The notes under the pieces were generated by a model, which was given only the letters and a program-made list of their open reading frames with translations, was not told where the DNA came from and did not search any database. Made by a program: the position numbers and the translations under genes. A stretch of 64,000 nt of DNA from Eudorina sp. 2006-703-Eu-15 (Eukaryota > Chlorophyta > Chlorophyceae > Chlamydomonadales > Volvocaceae). Numbering within the stretch: the stretch's first letter is position 1; each line of letters begins with the position of its first letter. The DNA lies in the NCBI GenBank assembly GCA_003117195.1, contig BDSI01000047.1:62001-126000 (forward strand), in the 5' to 3' direction. Of this stretch, positions 11,801 to 24,200 are shown piece by piece.

Positions 11801-13951
11801 CGCTGCGTCTCGATGGCCCGCGGGCTTCCTGCGCCCCGCAACGGGGACAGGGACGGGTACGGGAGCGGGGACGGGGGCAGGGGCGGGCAGCAATGGAGCT
11901 GGAGGCAGTCGGCCTGGGCGCAACGGCAGCGGCGGCCGCGGCGCCGGCGGCAGCCGGGGACGGGGTGGCGGGGTCGCCGCCCGGTCGGGTGGCGGCCGTG
12001 GCAGGGAGGCGGCCGGGAGGGGCCGCGGCGGGGGCGCCTCCGGCGGCGGCCCGAGGGGCCCCGGGAGGGGAGGTTACGCAGCCGCTGCGGCCGCCCCGGT
12101 CATCTCGGCGCAGAACATCGACCCGTCGGTGTTGGCTGAGCTGCCGGAGGACGTACGGCGTGAGATTGAGCGCGAGTACGGTGAGTGGGGCGGGTTATGG
12201 CGTACGGCGCACCGCACTCACGACACATGGTATGTGATGTGAGATGTGTTTGTTGCGGGTTTGGGAGGCAGCTGGCAAGGCACGTCTAGACATGTAGCGA
12301 AGAAACACGAAATAAGAGGACAGAGTCGAAGGAGACAAGTGAAGAAACTCGGGGATCGCACACGCCTATGCACATACACCCTCTCTAATCGTTGTTTTGA
12401 TGCAATATCACTTGCAGGTTATTACAGTAAGTGTAATGGTAACTGGATCGGGTCGGGCGGGTTTCTCGCTGAACACCCTCAACCGGGATGCCTTCATCCG
12501 AAGGGAGGGGCCGACGGTATCACTGTTGTGTGCGGCACTCCGGCACGCCCGTCACCGCAGGGCTGTTGCCAGCGGCGCCTCCCCGCCGAGCCGCGGCTGC
12601 GGTCGTGGCGTCCGGACCCTCCCGACCCGCCAAGCGCGCCCGCCAGGGTGTCACCACCACCACCACCACTACCAACAACAACAGCGCCGCGGCCGCCGGG
12701 CCGCATCCCCCGCCAGAGGCTCCCAGCCATCCGCCCCAGGAGCTGAGGCCCAGGGCAGGGCCCGCGCTGGTTGGTGGCGGTAGCGTGGGGCCGGCTGAGC
12801 AGCGAATCAGCAAAGGAGGGGACGGCGGCGGTGGTGGCGGCGCCAGCGCATTGGTGGGTGCCGCCGGGACACGGGAGGACGACGGATGCCCGCCGGGGGC
12901 GGGGCCGGGGCCGGCGCTGGCTCGGGGCGCTGCCGACGGAGGGCAGGTGTGGGAGCAGCGCGGCAGGGCCGTCAACGAAGGTGCCGGGCCAAGCAACCCA
13001 AATTGCGGGATTGGCGCGGGGCCGGGGCCGGAGCCTGCACGGCTGGGGATGGCACACGGATTGGCGGCGGCCATGCCGACGAGCTTGGCTGACGTGGACG
13101 TTGCCATACTGGACGAGCTGCCGGTGGAGCTGCGCAACGAGATCCGGGCGGCGCTTGGTGGGCGCGGCGCTGGTGGCGGTGGTAGCGCTGCGGCGGCGGA
13201 CCAACCGAACTGCACAGCTGTGGCACGCAATGCGCCGCCCCAACGGCTCCAACATCTGCAAAACCAGAATCCGCAACACCAGCAACCTGTGCACAGAAGC
13301 GGTGCCGCTGCTGGTAGCAGCAAGGGTAGCGGCATCATACCGACCGGCGCTGCCGCGGCGGCCGCTGCAGCCGCCACCACCACCGCCGGCGAGCCAAGGG
13401 TCAGGGCGCTCGGCGCGCGGCTGCAACCCGGTCACGAGGACGTCGTGGTGGCCACTGCGGGCGGTGGCGGTGGCACCCCGGATGTCCTGGCGGTGATGGA
13501 CGTGGCGGCGCTGTCGGAGGACGCGGAACCGCAGCAGCGCCTCGCCGCCGCCGCTGCCCACATGTTCCGCTGCAGGAGAGGTGGCAGCGGCAGCGGCGGC
13601 GGCACCGCACCAGGCACGACCGGCCCGGAGGAGGTCGTGGGGGCGTTGCTCCGCGCGGTGCGCTGCGCGTGTGCGCACGCGGATGCAGGAGGGGGTGGCG
13701 GGGAGGCAGGCGGGCGGGAGGAGGAGCAGCGGCTGCAGGTGACGTTCGCGGCCCTGGCTCTGTGGCTGATGGGCCGGGACGAGGATCTGGAGGGCGTGCG
13801 GGGGGCGCTGCGGGGCGTCATGCGTGCTGTGGGGCCAGGGACGGAGTGCGAGACCGCGTTGCGAGTGCGGCTGCGGGAACATGCGCAACGTGCCGTACGT
13901 GCGGTGCAACAACACGTGTTGCAGAAGTACGGCTTCCTGCTGAGGGTTTAA
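2830..13951 (+). CDS. REV1: REV1 translesion DNA polymerase (deoxycytidyl transferase)
   Basis: Fifteen exons read in continuous phase: 2830-3096, 3362-3486, 3969-4035, 4261-4936, 5191-5527, 5915-6057, 6579-6730, 6984-7097, 7535-7817, 8157-8326, 8639-8768, 9118-9220, 9468-9654, 9894-12180 and 12561-13951, about 2,143 residues (human REV1 has 1,251). Exons 1-4 form the BRCT domain ([11 protein letters not shown] to [15 protein letters not shown]). Exons 6-13 form the Y-family core: the [11 protein letters not shown] metal site, the second acidic pair in SCDEAYLDI, then fingers, thumb and little-finger segments. Two ubiquitin-binding motifs follow, [15 protein letters not shown] at the end of exon 14 and [12 protein letters not shown] in exon 15. 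The last 100 residues match the REV1 C-terminal helical domain that docks other translesion polymerases. Extra length is low-complexity Gln/Ala/Gly/Pro sequence in exons 4, 5, 14 and 15. Intron 2 uses a GC donor. Exon 14 could hide further introns, since its frame is open through repetitive DNA. Confidence 0.95.
6284..6547 (+). repeat. CCCCT/CCCT microsatellite in a REV1 intron
   Basis: About 260 bases of almost pure C/T made of CCCCT units with occasional CCCT. It sits in the intron 6058-6578 and ends about 30 bases before the exon that encodes the polymerase metal-binding motif, so it forms part of that acceptor's polypyrimidine region. The opposite strand is a long GGGGA run. Confidence 0.95.
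10600..10735 (+). repeat. GCT/GGT codon repeat inside REV1 exon 14
   Basis: An interrupted run of GCT and GGT triplets that encodes poly-Ala with regularly spaced Gly in the REV1 frame. It looks like expansion of a codon repeat in the linker between the polymerase core and the ubiquitin-binding motifs. The antisense reading gives poly-Gln/His and is not taken as a gene. Confidence 0.85.
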
Positions 13952-14822
13952 GATTATCTCGCGCCACTTGGCCTTCACATAGACATGTACGATGACCAGT
14001 TGTTATGGAGCCCACAGGCTGCTGTTGGGAACTGGCGACAGATTCCGGAAGTATCCGAATATCGATCTATGATATGAGAACCCGAAAGATTTAGCCAGGT
14101 TAGCCCCAAGGTTAGCCAGCTCGTCAGACTGATTGAGGTGTACCTTAATCCAGTAGAGGTTGCAGTATGGGCTTCAGTAGAGATTGGGTGTGTGTCTGCA
14201 GTACGGGCTATTTCTGCCGCATGTTTACCGTTATTATGTTCGGAGACGAGCTGCCAACATGTTTCTTCTCCATATATGTTACATGTCCCTGACGAGACAT
14301 TTAGACCATCGACCCATGAAAGCGCAACTGCAAAACTGTACACCGCACACCCAGAAGTCGGAACACTCGCTTCGGGATTGGCGCATTCTTTTGCCCATAC
14401 GCATAATGGCACTTCATGGTACGACAGCGGGGAACGTGGCCACTGGGACCCTAACAATCAAAAGTTCTTCTCTTAGATCCGCCCTATCCAGTCGCTCTCC
14501 GCCAGCTCGACCCGAGATCCGCACAGCAGCAGCCCCGCGTTCGCAGTCCTCGATGAAGACATGCAACGGAGCGCCTAAAATTCACGAATTGGCTACACCC
14601 GGCGACACCCAGAGCGACGGAGATCCTATCGCTCATTGGTATGCAGGAGTGCCACGTGATGCCAGACGGACCAGCAAGCGCGGTGATACTGCCCCGGAAA
14701 AATCGCTGCAGCCACACTCATCACTCGCAGTGTCCCATATCGACCTCCCATCCATTTTGCCAAAGCGGTGAAACAGATGGAAGTCCGACACCCGACGTCC
14801 GCACGAGGGCCAGACGCGCCAT
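13952..14822. other. Convergent intergenic region between REV1 and PSBP1
   Basis: The 3' ends of REV1 (+) and PSBP1 (-) face each other here. I see no coding signal. A TGTAA on the minus strand lies at 14279-14283. No plus-strand TGTAA was found for REV1 in this interval. Confidence 0.5.
14279..14283 (-). terminator. TGTAA polyadenylation signal, probably of PSBP1
   Basis: Minus-strand TGTAA about 540 bases downstream of the PSBP1 stop. A 3' untranslated region of this length is normal for volvocine algae. Assignment rests on position only. Confidence 0.45.
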
Positions 14823-16178
14823 TTAGACGACGGTGAAAGAGTCGAAGGCGCCCAGGGCCTCCTTCTTGGCACCCTTGAACCAACGCTTGTCGCCGACCTG
14901 GACCTTCAGGATGTACAGCTTGTTGTCGCTGCCGACGGTGGCGGCGATCAGCTGGTGGCGGCCACCCTCATCGCCATCGGCTGTGGGGGGGGACACGGGG
15001 TCAAGGACCATACACCGTTTAACATGGCAATAACAAAGATACCAGGCAGAGAATGCAGTACATGACACAGAGATTGAGTATGGAGTCGCTCCAAAGCAGC
15101 CGCAAATACTTACCCGTGCGGACCAGCAGCTCGTACTTGTAGTACGTCTTGCCCTTCTTGTCGGCAGTGGTGAACACGTCCAGCAGAGAGGCAGCCGACA
15201 CGCGGTTCGGGGCGAAGCCACCCTCCGAGATGGTCTCGCCTGCGAGGCAAAACCATGAGGGTCAGTCAGTGGAAACGCCCTCGTCACGGTCTCCACATCC
15301 GCGCGGTCACCACAACGCACCAGAGTAGGACTGCTTGCCCAGCAGGTAGCTGACCGACTCCAGGAACTTCTCCTGGCTGCCGTAGTCCTCAATGGACTTC
15401 TTGTCCGTGGGCTGGGCGATGACGACCAGGTTGTTCACGGCATCGAAGTTGTCCTCGTAGCTGTGGGGCGAATGCAAATTGATTGTTCACAGAATCTTTT
15501 ATTTTCAGATCAGCTGCAATGTATTCCATGTTCGATACAAAGGAAAAACAGTTCGGTACTCAACCCAAGTCGACGAGGATGCAAAGATCTCCGCGATTCA
15601 CGCAGATCAAGTTCAATGCGACAACATATGGGCCGTTACTTTTGGAAATCCAAACACAGATCACGCAAGCGGTATGGATAGGGGAACATGCACGTCGGCA
15701 GTCGCTCACCGCAGGGTCACGCCCGGGAAGTCAGTCTCCTTGCTCGGGTTCCACTTGCTAGGCAGCAGCAGAGCGAAGCCGTCGCCAGCGTAGGACACGA
15801 AGCCCGACTTGTTGGTCACCTTGCCGAACACGTTAGCGGCGTCACCGAAAGACGCGCTCGACGGGTTGGCGTTGGAGACCAGGGCAGCGACACCAGCCAG
15901 GGCGCCCAGGGCAGCGCGGCGGCTCTGCGGCGGACAGAGACGGAACCAAGTTCAACCATGTCGTCCTCATCCGACTTTGCTAGGCGCCTCATCATTAAGA
16001 TCGCTGCTGCTATTTCGAAAGGACTAGTAAAATTTGAGATGATAATAATTGTAAGGTTGACATCAATCCTACGTACCACATCCTGAGCCTGAGCGCGGAC
16101 GACGACAGCCGAGCGGCGCGACGCCGGGCGGGCCACAGGGGCGGCAGCGAAGGCCTTGTTGCACAGAGCAGTCGCCAT
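14823..16178 (-). CDS. PSBP1: Oxygen-evolving enhancer protein 2, PsbP (23 kDa), chloroplast
   Basis: Five exons on the minus strand: 16178-16077, 15924-15710, 15460-15321, 15239-15114 and 14980-14823, giving 246 residues. PsbP binds the lumenal face of photosystem II and stabilises Ca and Cl at the manganese cluster. Exon 1 encodes the stroma-targeting peptide ([18 protein letters not shown]...). Exon 2 starts with a twin-arginine thylakoid signal ([16 protein letters not shown]) and a probable processing site just before [11 protein letters not shown]. The mature protein has the family's [47 protein letters not shown] and [17 protein letters not shown] segments and ends in DSFTVV. Length and sequence match Chlamydomonas PSBP1 closely. 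All introns are GT-AG. The identification is secure. Confidence 0.98.
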
Positions 16179-18257
16179 TGTGATGTGTGACTCTGCTAAC
16201 GGAGTGCAGGTGACAGGGAAATTGGGGCGCAAGAGACTGACGATATTGGGGCGATAAAGTACGACATGATCCGGGGCCCTGTGTACGACGAGCGACTTCT
16301 TCTGATGCTGTGCGCTTTGCGTTGCTAAAACATGTAGAGTATTGTGCATTATATCTTGTAGGATACTTGCAGTCCTTGATGGTGCCGAAATGCGGACCTT
16401 TTTCATGACCAAGGCTGGAGGCCTGTATACGGTTGGATACTTCGGACTCGTTTAGACGAGTCAGGCCATAGAATTACAGAGACCAAGTATTACAGCATTT
16501 CGGATGTTTCTTTCGCGCTTGCTGAAGGGCTGCCTTACGATAGCGCGTACCGCTATCAGATTTCTTCCTTTCAATGCGTTGAGTCCTCGCGTACAAGAGT
16601 GGGCTTAGGCGGGTGTGGAGCGCATCACCCAGGATGCAGCAACTTAGACGTCCGATTCCCGGTGTTGCAACGTGTTTAAGTATGTTGCAACATGCGTTAA
16701 GTTGTCAAAGGAAACGTAGCAACTTACCGGTTACGAGGTTTGTACTTGCGAAGTAAGCTGACCCTGACAGTGCGAAAGAGACTTTGGATACTGTGTCAAT
16801 GGGCTGCAGATCCCGTTCGATGCATAAGGACAGCTGCATATGGGGGTACTCTTCCCCTGAGCTTATTGCTGTTGGCCTTTCGTGGCATATTCTTGCAAGG
16901 CACCTCGGCAAGTAAAAGTTAAAAGTATCCTAGGACTGCACTTCCGTTTGAAGCCCACGGGTCGTAGCTGCCCGAAATGGACCCCGATAAATGGGACAAG
17001 ACTACCCAGCGCCTCAACACCCGGCGACGTCGTACTCCTTTGTCGCATTGCCGCAGGCTACGGCGCGAGGGCAGCAGGGTGCTCCCTCTGTAGTTGCCCG
17101 GTTGTCCCTCCCCTGCGGGTGTGTGGAACTGCTGTTTCCTCTTACGTGGGGCAAAGAGCCTGTCTGCTCAAACAGGCTGCTGCACAATGATCCCGGCTTC
17201 GGCCACCTAGAGAGCTGCAGCTGCGCCTGGTCGCACTGAAGATCTCGAAAGCACCGAACGACACTGGATAAGGGCCATCACTGATTGATTGACGGACGGA
17301 CCGAAAGGTACTCGGTACATATCGGCAGAGCAGCGATGACGTACGGTCCTCGACACCCCGTGGAATACAGTCAGGAATGTCATGACACAGGACGTGATTG
17401 ACACAACGGCAGATGTCGTAACAGGTGTCGGGATATAGGCATCCGTCGTCAGTTGGTCGAACGGCCGTTGGTTAGTTGGTCATTGCTATTGCCGAGCCGC
17501 AGGCGAGGCTATCAGATTTGGGCATTATCTGTTCTCCTAATTCTTGTCGTTGTGCAGTGTTATTGCTGAGGCTCGGTTGATCTGGTCAGCCGCCATTGGC
17601 GCGCGTTTCCGTCAGTTGGGCTTGCGGTCCAGGAGGGCCTTAGGCCAGTAGCGCCACTCAGGTCCGCTGCTCAGCCAGGCTGAGCAGCGATGAGGCTGAG
17701 CAGCGATGTGTCTCGACGACGACGATAACGTTGTTGATAACTACTTGACTGTAGGATTGATGAGAACACGAACATTGTCAGGGCCGCGCCTCTTTGCCAT
17801 TCTAGCTATTAGCATTGCTGTCAGTCCCAACGAGTCCCATCGCGATTCTTCCCGAGACCGCACGTGGCAGGATGCTGAGCAGCCTTGCATTCCAGACCAT
17901 GCTCGGCTGGGGGCCGCCATGCTCGGCTGGGGGCCGCCCTGCGCCTCGCCCACGTGCGCGCCACAGTATCATCCATCCGCACCCACCGTGCACAGCACGC
18001 AGTGTGTCATGACAGGAAGCTATCAACACCCCTCGCCCACCCGCGCCTTGCCTGGCGACGTCCAGCGACATGCCATCCGCACGCGGTCGGCGGGTCCCCG
18101 CCCCCCGTCCCGGCCGTCACCCCTCGGCTCCCCTCCCACAACCTCCTCGATCTTCAACCCCTCCTGCAACCTACCCCGCTCCGTTCCGCTCCGCCCCGCA
18201 CGCCTCCCAGCCCCCGCCTCACCCCCGCCCCACCCCACCCCAGCCTCTCTCTCCCTC
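16179..18257. other. Gene-free stretch between PSBP1 and NPC1
   Basis: Just above 16178 should be the PSBP1 promoter. I see no recognisable coding sequence in the rest. Two short direct duplications are visible: a 15-bp unit ending AGCAGCGATG around 17679-17706, and a 19-bp unit containing GCTCGGCTGGGGGCC around 17900-17938. The stretch 17900-18257 is C-rich and could hide a last NPC1 exon (see the NPC1 findings). Confidence 0.45.
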
Positions 18258-21200
18258 TCACGCAGCCCCCCGCCAGGACGGCGGCCCCGCCAGCGCTAAC
18301 AGCACCGGCAGCAGCACCAGCCCGTGCGCCGCCCCCGCCACCACCAGCGCCAGGTACAGCCGGAAGTAGTACACCTCGAAGATCTGGGTGCGCGCGAACG
18401 CCAGCACCGCCACCCCCACCAGCTTGGTCAGCGTCACGCCGCTCAGCACCGACGAGCCCACGGACACCAGGGCGGCGCGGGAGCGAGCCACGCGGGAGGA
18501 GGCGCGAAGCGCAGCCGCGGCAGCGGCTGCTGCCGCCGCCGGGCCCCCGGCCGGCGTCCCAATAGACGGCGGCGGTGGCGGTGGCGGTGGCGGTGCGACC
18601 ATGTAGGCATGCATCACGTGGGCGCAGAACTCGACGGCGATGCCCAGGGCCATGGCCAGGTTGACCAGGGAGACGGCGTTGACCTGTGGGTGGTTGGGAG
18701 TTAGATCGTTCGGGCGGTTAGGATGGTTGGGGCTTTTGATGATCTGGGCCCTCGGCCAACCTCCAGTCCGCTGTAATTACTACCACCTTGCCTCTTTTAT
18801 TTCAACGGACACAAACACTACCAGGACACAAACAATTATAGCAGCAGCACCGGCAACAGTTGTACCAGGATCCGGTACTCCGTTCGCTCGGCCCGGCACT
18901 GCCGTACCTGTATCCCCGCTACCAGCATAGCTCCCCCCAGGTGTACGAGCACACTCGCCAGCACCGCCGCCATCAGCCCCGCGCTCCACAGGCTGCCGCT
19001 CAGCGCCCAGGCGGCGCCAACCACCGCCAGCAGCGGCAGCCCCACCATTGCCGTGGCGTCGTACAGTACGGAGAGGTACTGCTCGAAGAAGACGTGGAAC
19101 AGCGAGTACGCGTACACATCCAGCCGCAACTCGCGGGAGGCCGTGGCGGCGAACGCACGAGACTGCCAGCAGCGGCAGCAGCAAAGGGTAGAGGGAGGGA
19201 GTTTATCGGATTGGTGCTCTTTCGTGTCGTTATTGACAGGAAGGGGGACGTTCATTCATTCAAAAAGGGGAAGGGAGGGAGGGAGGGGGTTGCGGGCGGG
19301 GCATGGAACGAGATGAACGGGGGAGAGAGTGGATCTGGAAGGCAGGGGTTGACGCTCTGAAAGGCAGGGCGGAACGGCGTGAGAATGCAATCAATATGGT
19401 ACGGGCAGAGCGAAAGATGACATGTATGTTACGACACCGCACGCATTGTACGATCCGCACGCACCGCTCGTACAGAACCCCGCACGGCGCCACTCACGTG
19501 TCTGAGCGCCTGAATGAAATCCGACTGGCGGTTGAGGGGCGGGTAGTACGTCCGGAAGCTGGACGAAGTCACACGCCCGCCGCCGCCGCCGCCGGCTGCG
19601 GCTGCGGCGCTCCATCCCGCGGCCACCGACCCGTGGGTCACCCGGCGTGTCCCAGCGTCCTCAGACCCCTCCTCCGCGTCATCCCGCGGCGGCCGCGACA
19701 GTATATTGGTTGGCATCAGGCCCGCGACGCTGGTGGGGTCGTCCGGCCGGGCCCGCTGCAGAGCGTCGCTGTAGGCGCCCAGGCCGCCCTTGGCGCACTG
19801 CTCCGATGGCCGGGCGGCGAGGAACCAGGGCAGGTAGGACTGGAACTGGGGGACTGAGGGCCGGCCGTCTGGAGCATTGGCAGGGAGATCAGGGGGAAGG
19901 CAGGGGGGGAGGCAGGGGGGAGGCAGGATGGGTGTCAAGACGTGAAGCGGGGGCCCCCCTGAAGTAGTCATGCAAGGCAGTGAGACGGGAGGGAGGGCGT
20001 TGAAGGCGTTTTTAGTGGGATGGCGTGTCTATGGAAGCCGTGCGCGGCCGCCAGGGGGAAGTCACGCGCGAAGAAACCCTCGACGCCGTACGACGGTGAT
20101 CCTGCAAGCGTAGTACCCTACAATGCGGCGACATGCAATACTTGGGCCTGCATCGCTTGCAGCAAGGCCTTGGGACGTCGTCAGCCCCCGACTTTTGACA
20201 CCCGCCGCTGGAGCACTGACCCGGGAAGGCCGTCTGCACGCAGGTACGGCAGGTGGCGCATGCGGAGGCGTTGGCGGCGCAGGGCGGCTGGTCGGGCGGC
20301 GGGCAGTACTCCCCATCCTCCGGAGACCCGCCGCCGCCCGCTCCGGCCTCGGGCTGCGACCTGCGGTGCACAGCCAACATCCGGAAAGTACGACACGGAC
20401 GGAAAGTTGGGGCAGCCGTACAGCTGTAGCAGCAGCAGCAGCAGCAGCGTCAACGTAGCAGCAGTAGCAGTGCCGGCCTCTTGGCCAGGCGGCCATACTG
20501 CCCTTTCCGTGGGTTATCCCTTTGGCTCTTTTGTCTCTCCCTCCAGCTGCATCTGCTTCGACTCCCCCCCCCCCGCCCTCCCGCCCTCCCCACCTGCAGC
20601 AGGCCGGCAGGTCGGGGGACAGCCAGCTCATGAAGTCGTCCACCCAGGAGGCGGCGGGGGCGGCGATGTAGGAGCGGCGGGGGCTGCGGGCGGCTGCGGA
20701 GACCTGCGGGGGCGGGTGGGGCATGGGGGCCCGGTGATGCGGGGGGGAGGCAGTTGCGGCGGGGGAGGCAGCAGCGCGTAGGCGGTAGCACCCCGAACCC
20801 GACCCCGAACCCGACCCCGACCCCGAACCAACCCGCCACCCTCACCCTCACCACCAACTCCCTCACCCCACCCTCTCCCCTCTTTCCCCCTCCTCGTCCC
20901 CCTCACCCCCCTGACCCCCCTCATCCCCCTCACCCGGTTCAGGAGGGAGTCCTGGTCGCACCCCGCCACGGCACATACACGCTCCACCTGGCGGGCCGCC
21001 GGATCCAGATCCAGATCCCGTACGACAAGCAGTAACGGCGGGCCCACCCGCAGGTACCGCATCACGTCACTGCCGGCAGGGCGGAAAGGGGGCTATCACG
21101 TGCCGTACCGGGTGATGTGCTAGGCAATGTAGTGGACATAAACAACAAGCCCCACAGCATGCGGGGTGCCGTACCTGAAGTACGGCTGCAAGTACGAGTC

Positions 21201-24200
21201 CCGGGGCAGCGCCACTGCCTGATCCAGTCCCACCTGTCCACCGGGGCGGGCGAGGGGGGGGTGGGGGCAGCCCAGGATTGGGGGGGAGGAGGGGAGGCGC
21301 CGGGGGGCGGTTGACGGGCTGGGTATTCGGATCCACCCCTGGACCCTCGTGACCCCGGAGGCGGGTTGGGGTCAACACCGGGGGCAATGCCCTGAGGGCT
21401 GTGTTTCGTGCCGGGTTTCGGCATCACCTTGTCGGCTCTGTCGTGGAACACTCTCTCTCCCCTCTTCCGGCCCCTCCCCCTTCTCACTCAGACACGCACA
21501 CACGCATTCATTCGTATCCTTCACGTACACACTCTTAGGCACCACGACACCCCTAACCCCGACTGCTGCCGTACCCTCCCCCCTCCCTCCCTCCCCTTCC
21601 TCCCCCCCGCCCCACCTGCAGCTGCGGCAGGGCCCCCAGACACGCCATCAGCGACGCCCCGAACAGCAGCAGCACCGCCACCTGGGCGGAGGGGAGCGCC
21701 AACAGGGGCGCGTGGACCCGCTCGAAGTAGGCCTGGGCGGGCCGGAGGGGGAAGGGGTTGGGGGGGAGGGGGGTAAATAGGAAATTGGTAGACATATTAT
21801 ACTGGGGGGGGAGGGGGAGGGAAGGTGGGAAGGGGGTCATCAGCGACAGACACACATACGGGGCCCGGAAAGGGAGCGGAGCGGAGCGGACCCGGTCGGA
21901 TGGATCCGGGGGGTCTGAAGGAGTTGGCTGCGGAGGGGGGGTTCAGGGGGGCTAGGGGCGGCAGGGGCGGCGGCGGACGGAGCTCAAGACCCCAAACGAA
22001 TACCTATCGGTGTCCCCATGCGCACAAAACTGATTCTGTCCCGGCAAAAGGGGTGTCGAATATCCCGGATGGCACGATGAGGTACAGTACGGCACGGTAA
22101 GGCACCTGTAGGACACGCTGCAACGACCAGTACGTGTGCTCGTCCACCTCTCCCTCGCTGCTATGGACGATGTACGGCGGCTCGTCATCCTTGTCGTACT
22201 CCATGGCGGCGCCGGCGGGCGGCGTGTACGGCGCAGCGCCCCTGCGGAAACACACACACGCAAACGGGGAACACCCAAGGGGTTGCCGGGAGTTCCGCCC
22301 CTGTCGCCGTCACGACGCCCCGATATGACGACAGAGAGGACAAAACAGCAGTCGCCTTTTTCATGCCCCGATGTCGTACCCATCCGACGCCGTCGCCGAT
22401 GCCGCCACCGCCGCCGCCGCCGCGCGCCGCTCCGCCGCATCCCGGGGCGACTCCTCCCCCCCGTACCCCAGTCTCACACACGGCAGGCAGTCCAGCCGCC
22501 GCGCCTGGAGCCGCCGTACATCCAGTACGAGCAGCGCCGCGAACACGGTCACCTGCACACACATGACGGGTTCGGTTATGGCTTATGGCCGGGTTCCTTT
22601 CCTAAACACACACGACGGAAACCACCACCACCACCACCCGATCCACCACCATCATCGGCACCACAACGTAACCCCCTCACAAGAACGCGGTGAGTACACC
22701 CCTTCCCCCCTGGAGCTGACCCACCCAGCAAGGCGGGGAGCCGCATGGGGACCTGCGGCAGACGAGTGCGGGAGGCCGAGTCGCCTGCCGTACCTGTAGT
22801 ACGAAATCCAGCGCCACCGCCGCCGCTGCCGCCAGTGAGAAGTTCCTCACTGCCGGCATGGAGGTGAGCAGTCCGCCCAGGGCGAAGGCGGTCACCTCAC
22901 AGGTGGCGGCCAGGGTGATGGAGGGGCCCGCGGAGGAGAGGGCCAGGGCCAGGCGCTCCGGGGGGGGCAGGGCGTGGCTCTGGGGGGCCAGGAAAAGGGG
23001 GGCCGGGCGGGCGGGGGCAGGGGGCAGGGGGCAGGGTTAAAAAGAGGGTCAGAGAGAAACCAGACCGGGGGCGGGGCGAGGTGCGGGCGGTTGGGTGGGG
23101 ATGGATGAAGGGGGGGTAGACATATATTATATATAATATATAATATATAATATATAATATATAATATATAATATATAATATATAATATATAATTTATATT
23201 ATATTATATTATATTATATTATATTATATTATATTATATTATATTATATTATATTATATTATATTATATTATATTATATTATATTATATTATATTATATT
23301 ATATTATATTATATTATATTATATATTATATATATACATATATATATATATATCGGGATACGGTACAGGGCCATAGACGACCCGCGGGGGGAAAGGGTGT
23401 GTGGGGGGAATGGGCGGGCGGGAACTGCGCTGACTGGCAGAGCAAGGATCCGGGAGGGGTAGGGCCGAGGATGGGGGAAGGGGGGAGAGGGTGCAGCGCA
23501 GCCGGGCCGTCGGGGAGGCGAGCGAAAGAGTGCCGACGTTGGCTGGGCGGTGGTGGGTGTGGAGTCGGCCGTGGCCGGACCTCACTTCCTCCAGCTACGT
23601 ATCCGTCTCGCTGCGCAGCGCAGAGTGTGGTCAATCATCAAGCAAGGGGTCGACAGGGTGCAAGCTACGCACTGACTGTAACAATTTGAATGACATCATG
23701 GATGATGAACCGCCCGCGGATTAACTGTCTACCACGCACTCGCTACGTACGGCGGTGGACGTGTTTCGTTCAGATGGTCGTGATCCCCCAGGACGGACGT
23801 GATCTCACCCGTTCGTTGACTACGTCTTGTCACCACTAGTTTTTATTACGCATTATTACGCATCATCCTATAGAACGCGCGCCGCATGCACCTCTGTTTC
23901 TCTATCCATCGAGCCGAAAACCCTAATTCATTCCAAAAAAGGAACATATTCCAACTCTCTGGTGTGCAAGTGCATGTGGAGGGGGCGAGGCTGGGGGATT
24001 CTGTGGGGGGAGGGCGGAGGGGGGAGGCAGCGGGGCCGCGGCACCCTCCCCCTCTGACACCCGGCCAGGTACACGCCGGGGAGGTTGGGAAGGGGGTAAA
24101 GGAGCCGGGGAGGTTGGGAAGGGGGTGAAGGAGCCGGGGAGGTTGGGAAGGGGGTGAAGGAGCCGGGGAGGTTGGGAAGGGGGTGAAGGAGCCGGGGAGG

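Noticed and set aside
12397..12440. Mini-exon in REV1 around GTTATTACA at about 12419
   Set aside because: Direct joining of 12180 to 12561 keeps phase and gives the expected EREYGL sequence without it.
9950..13978. Large antisense open frames under REV1
   Set aside because: GC-rich Ala/Gly codon runs on the plus strand give open antisense frames rich in Pro, His or Gln; the plus frame carries the conserved REV1 motifs.
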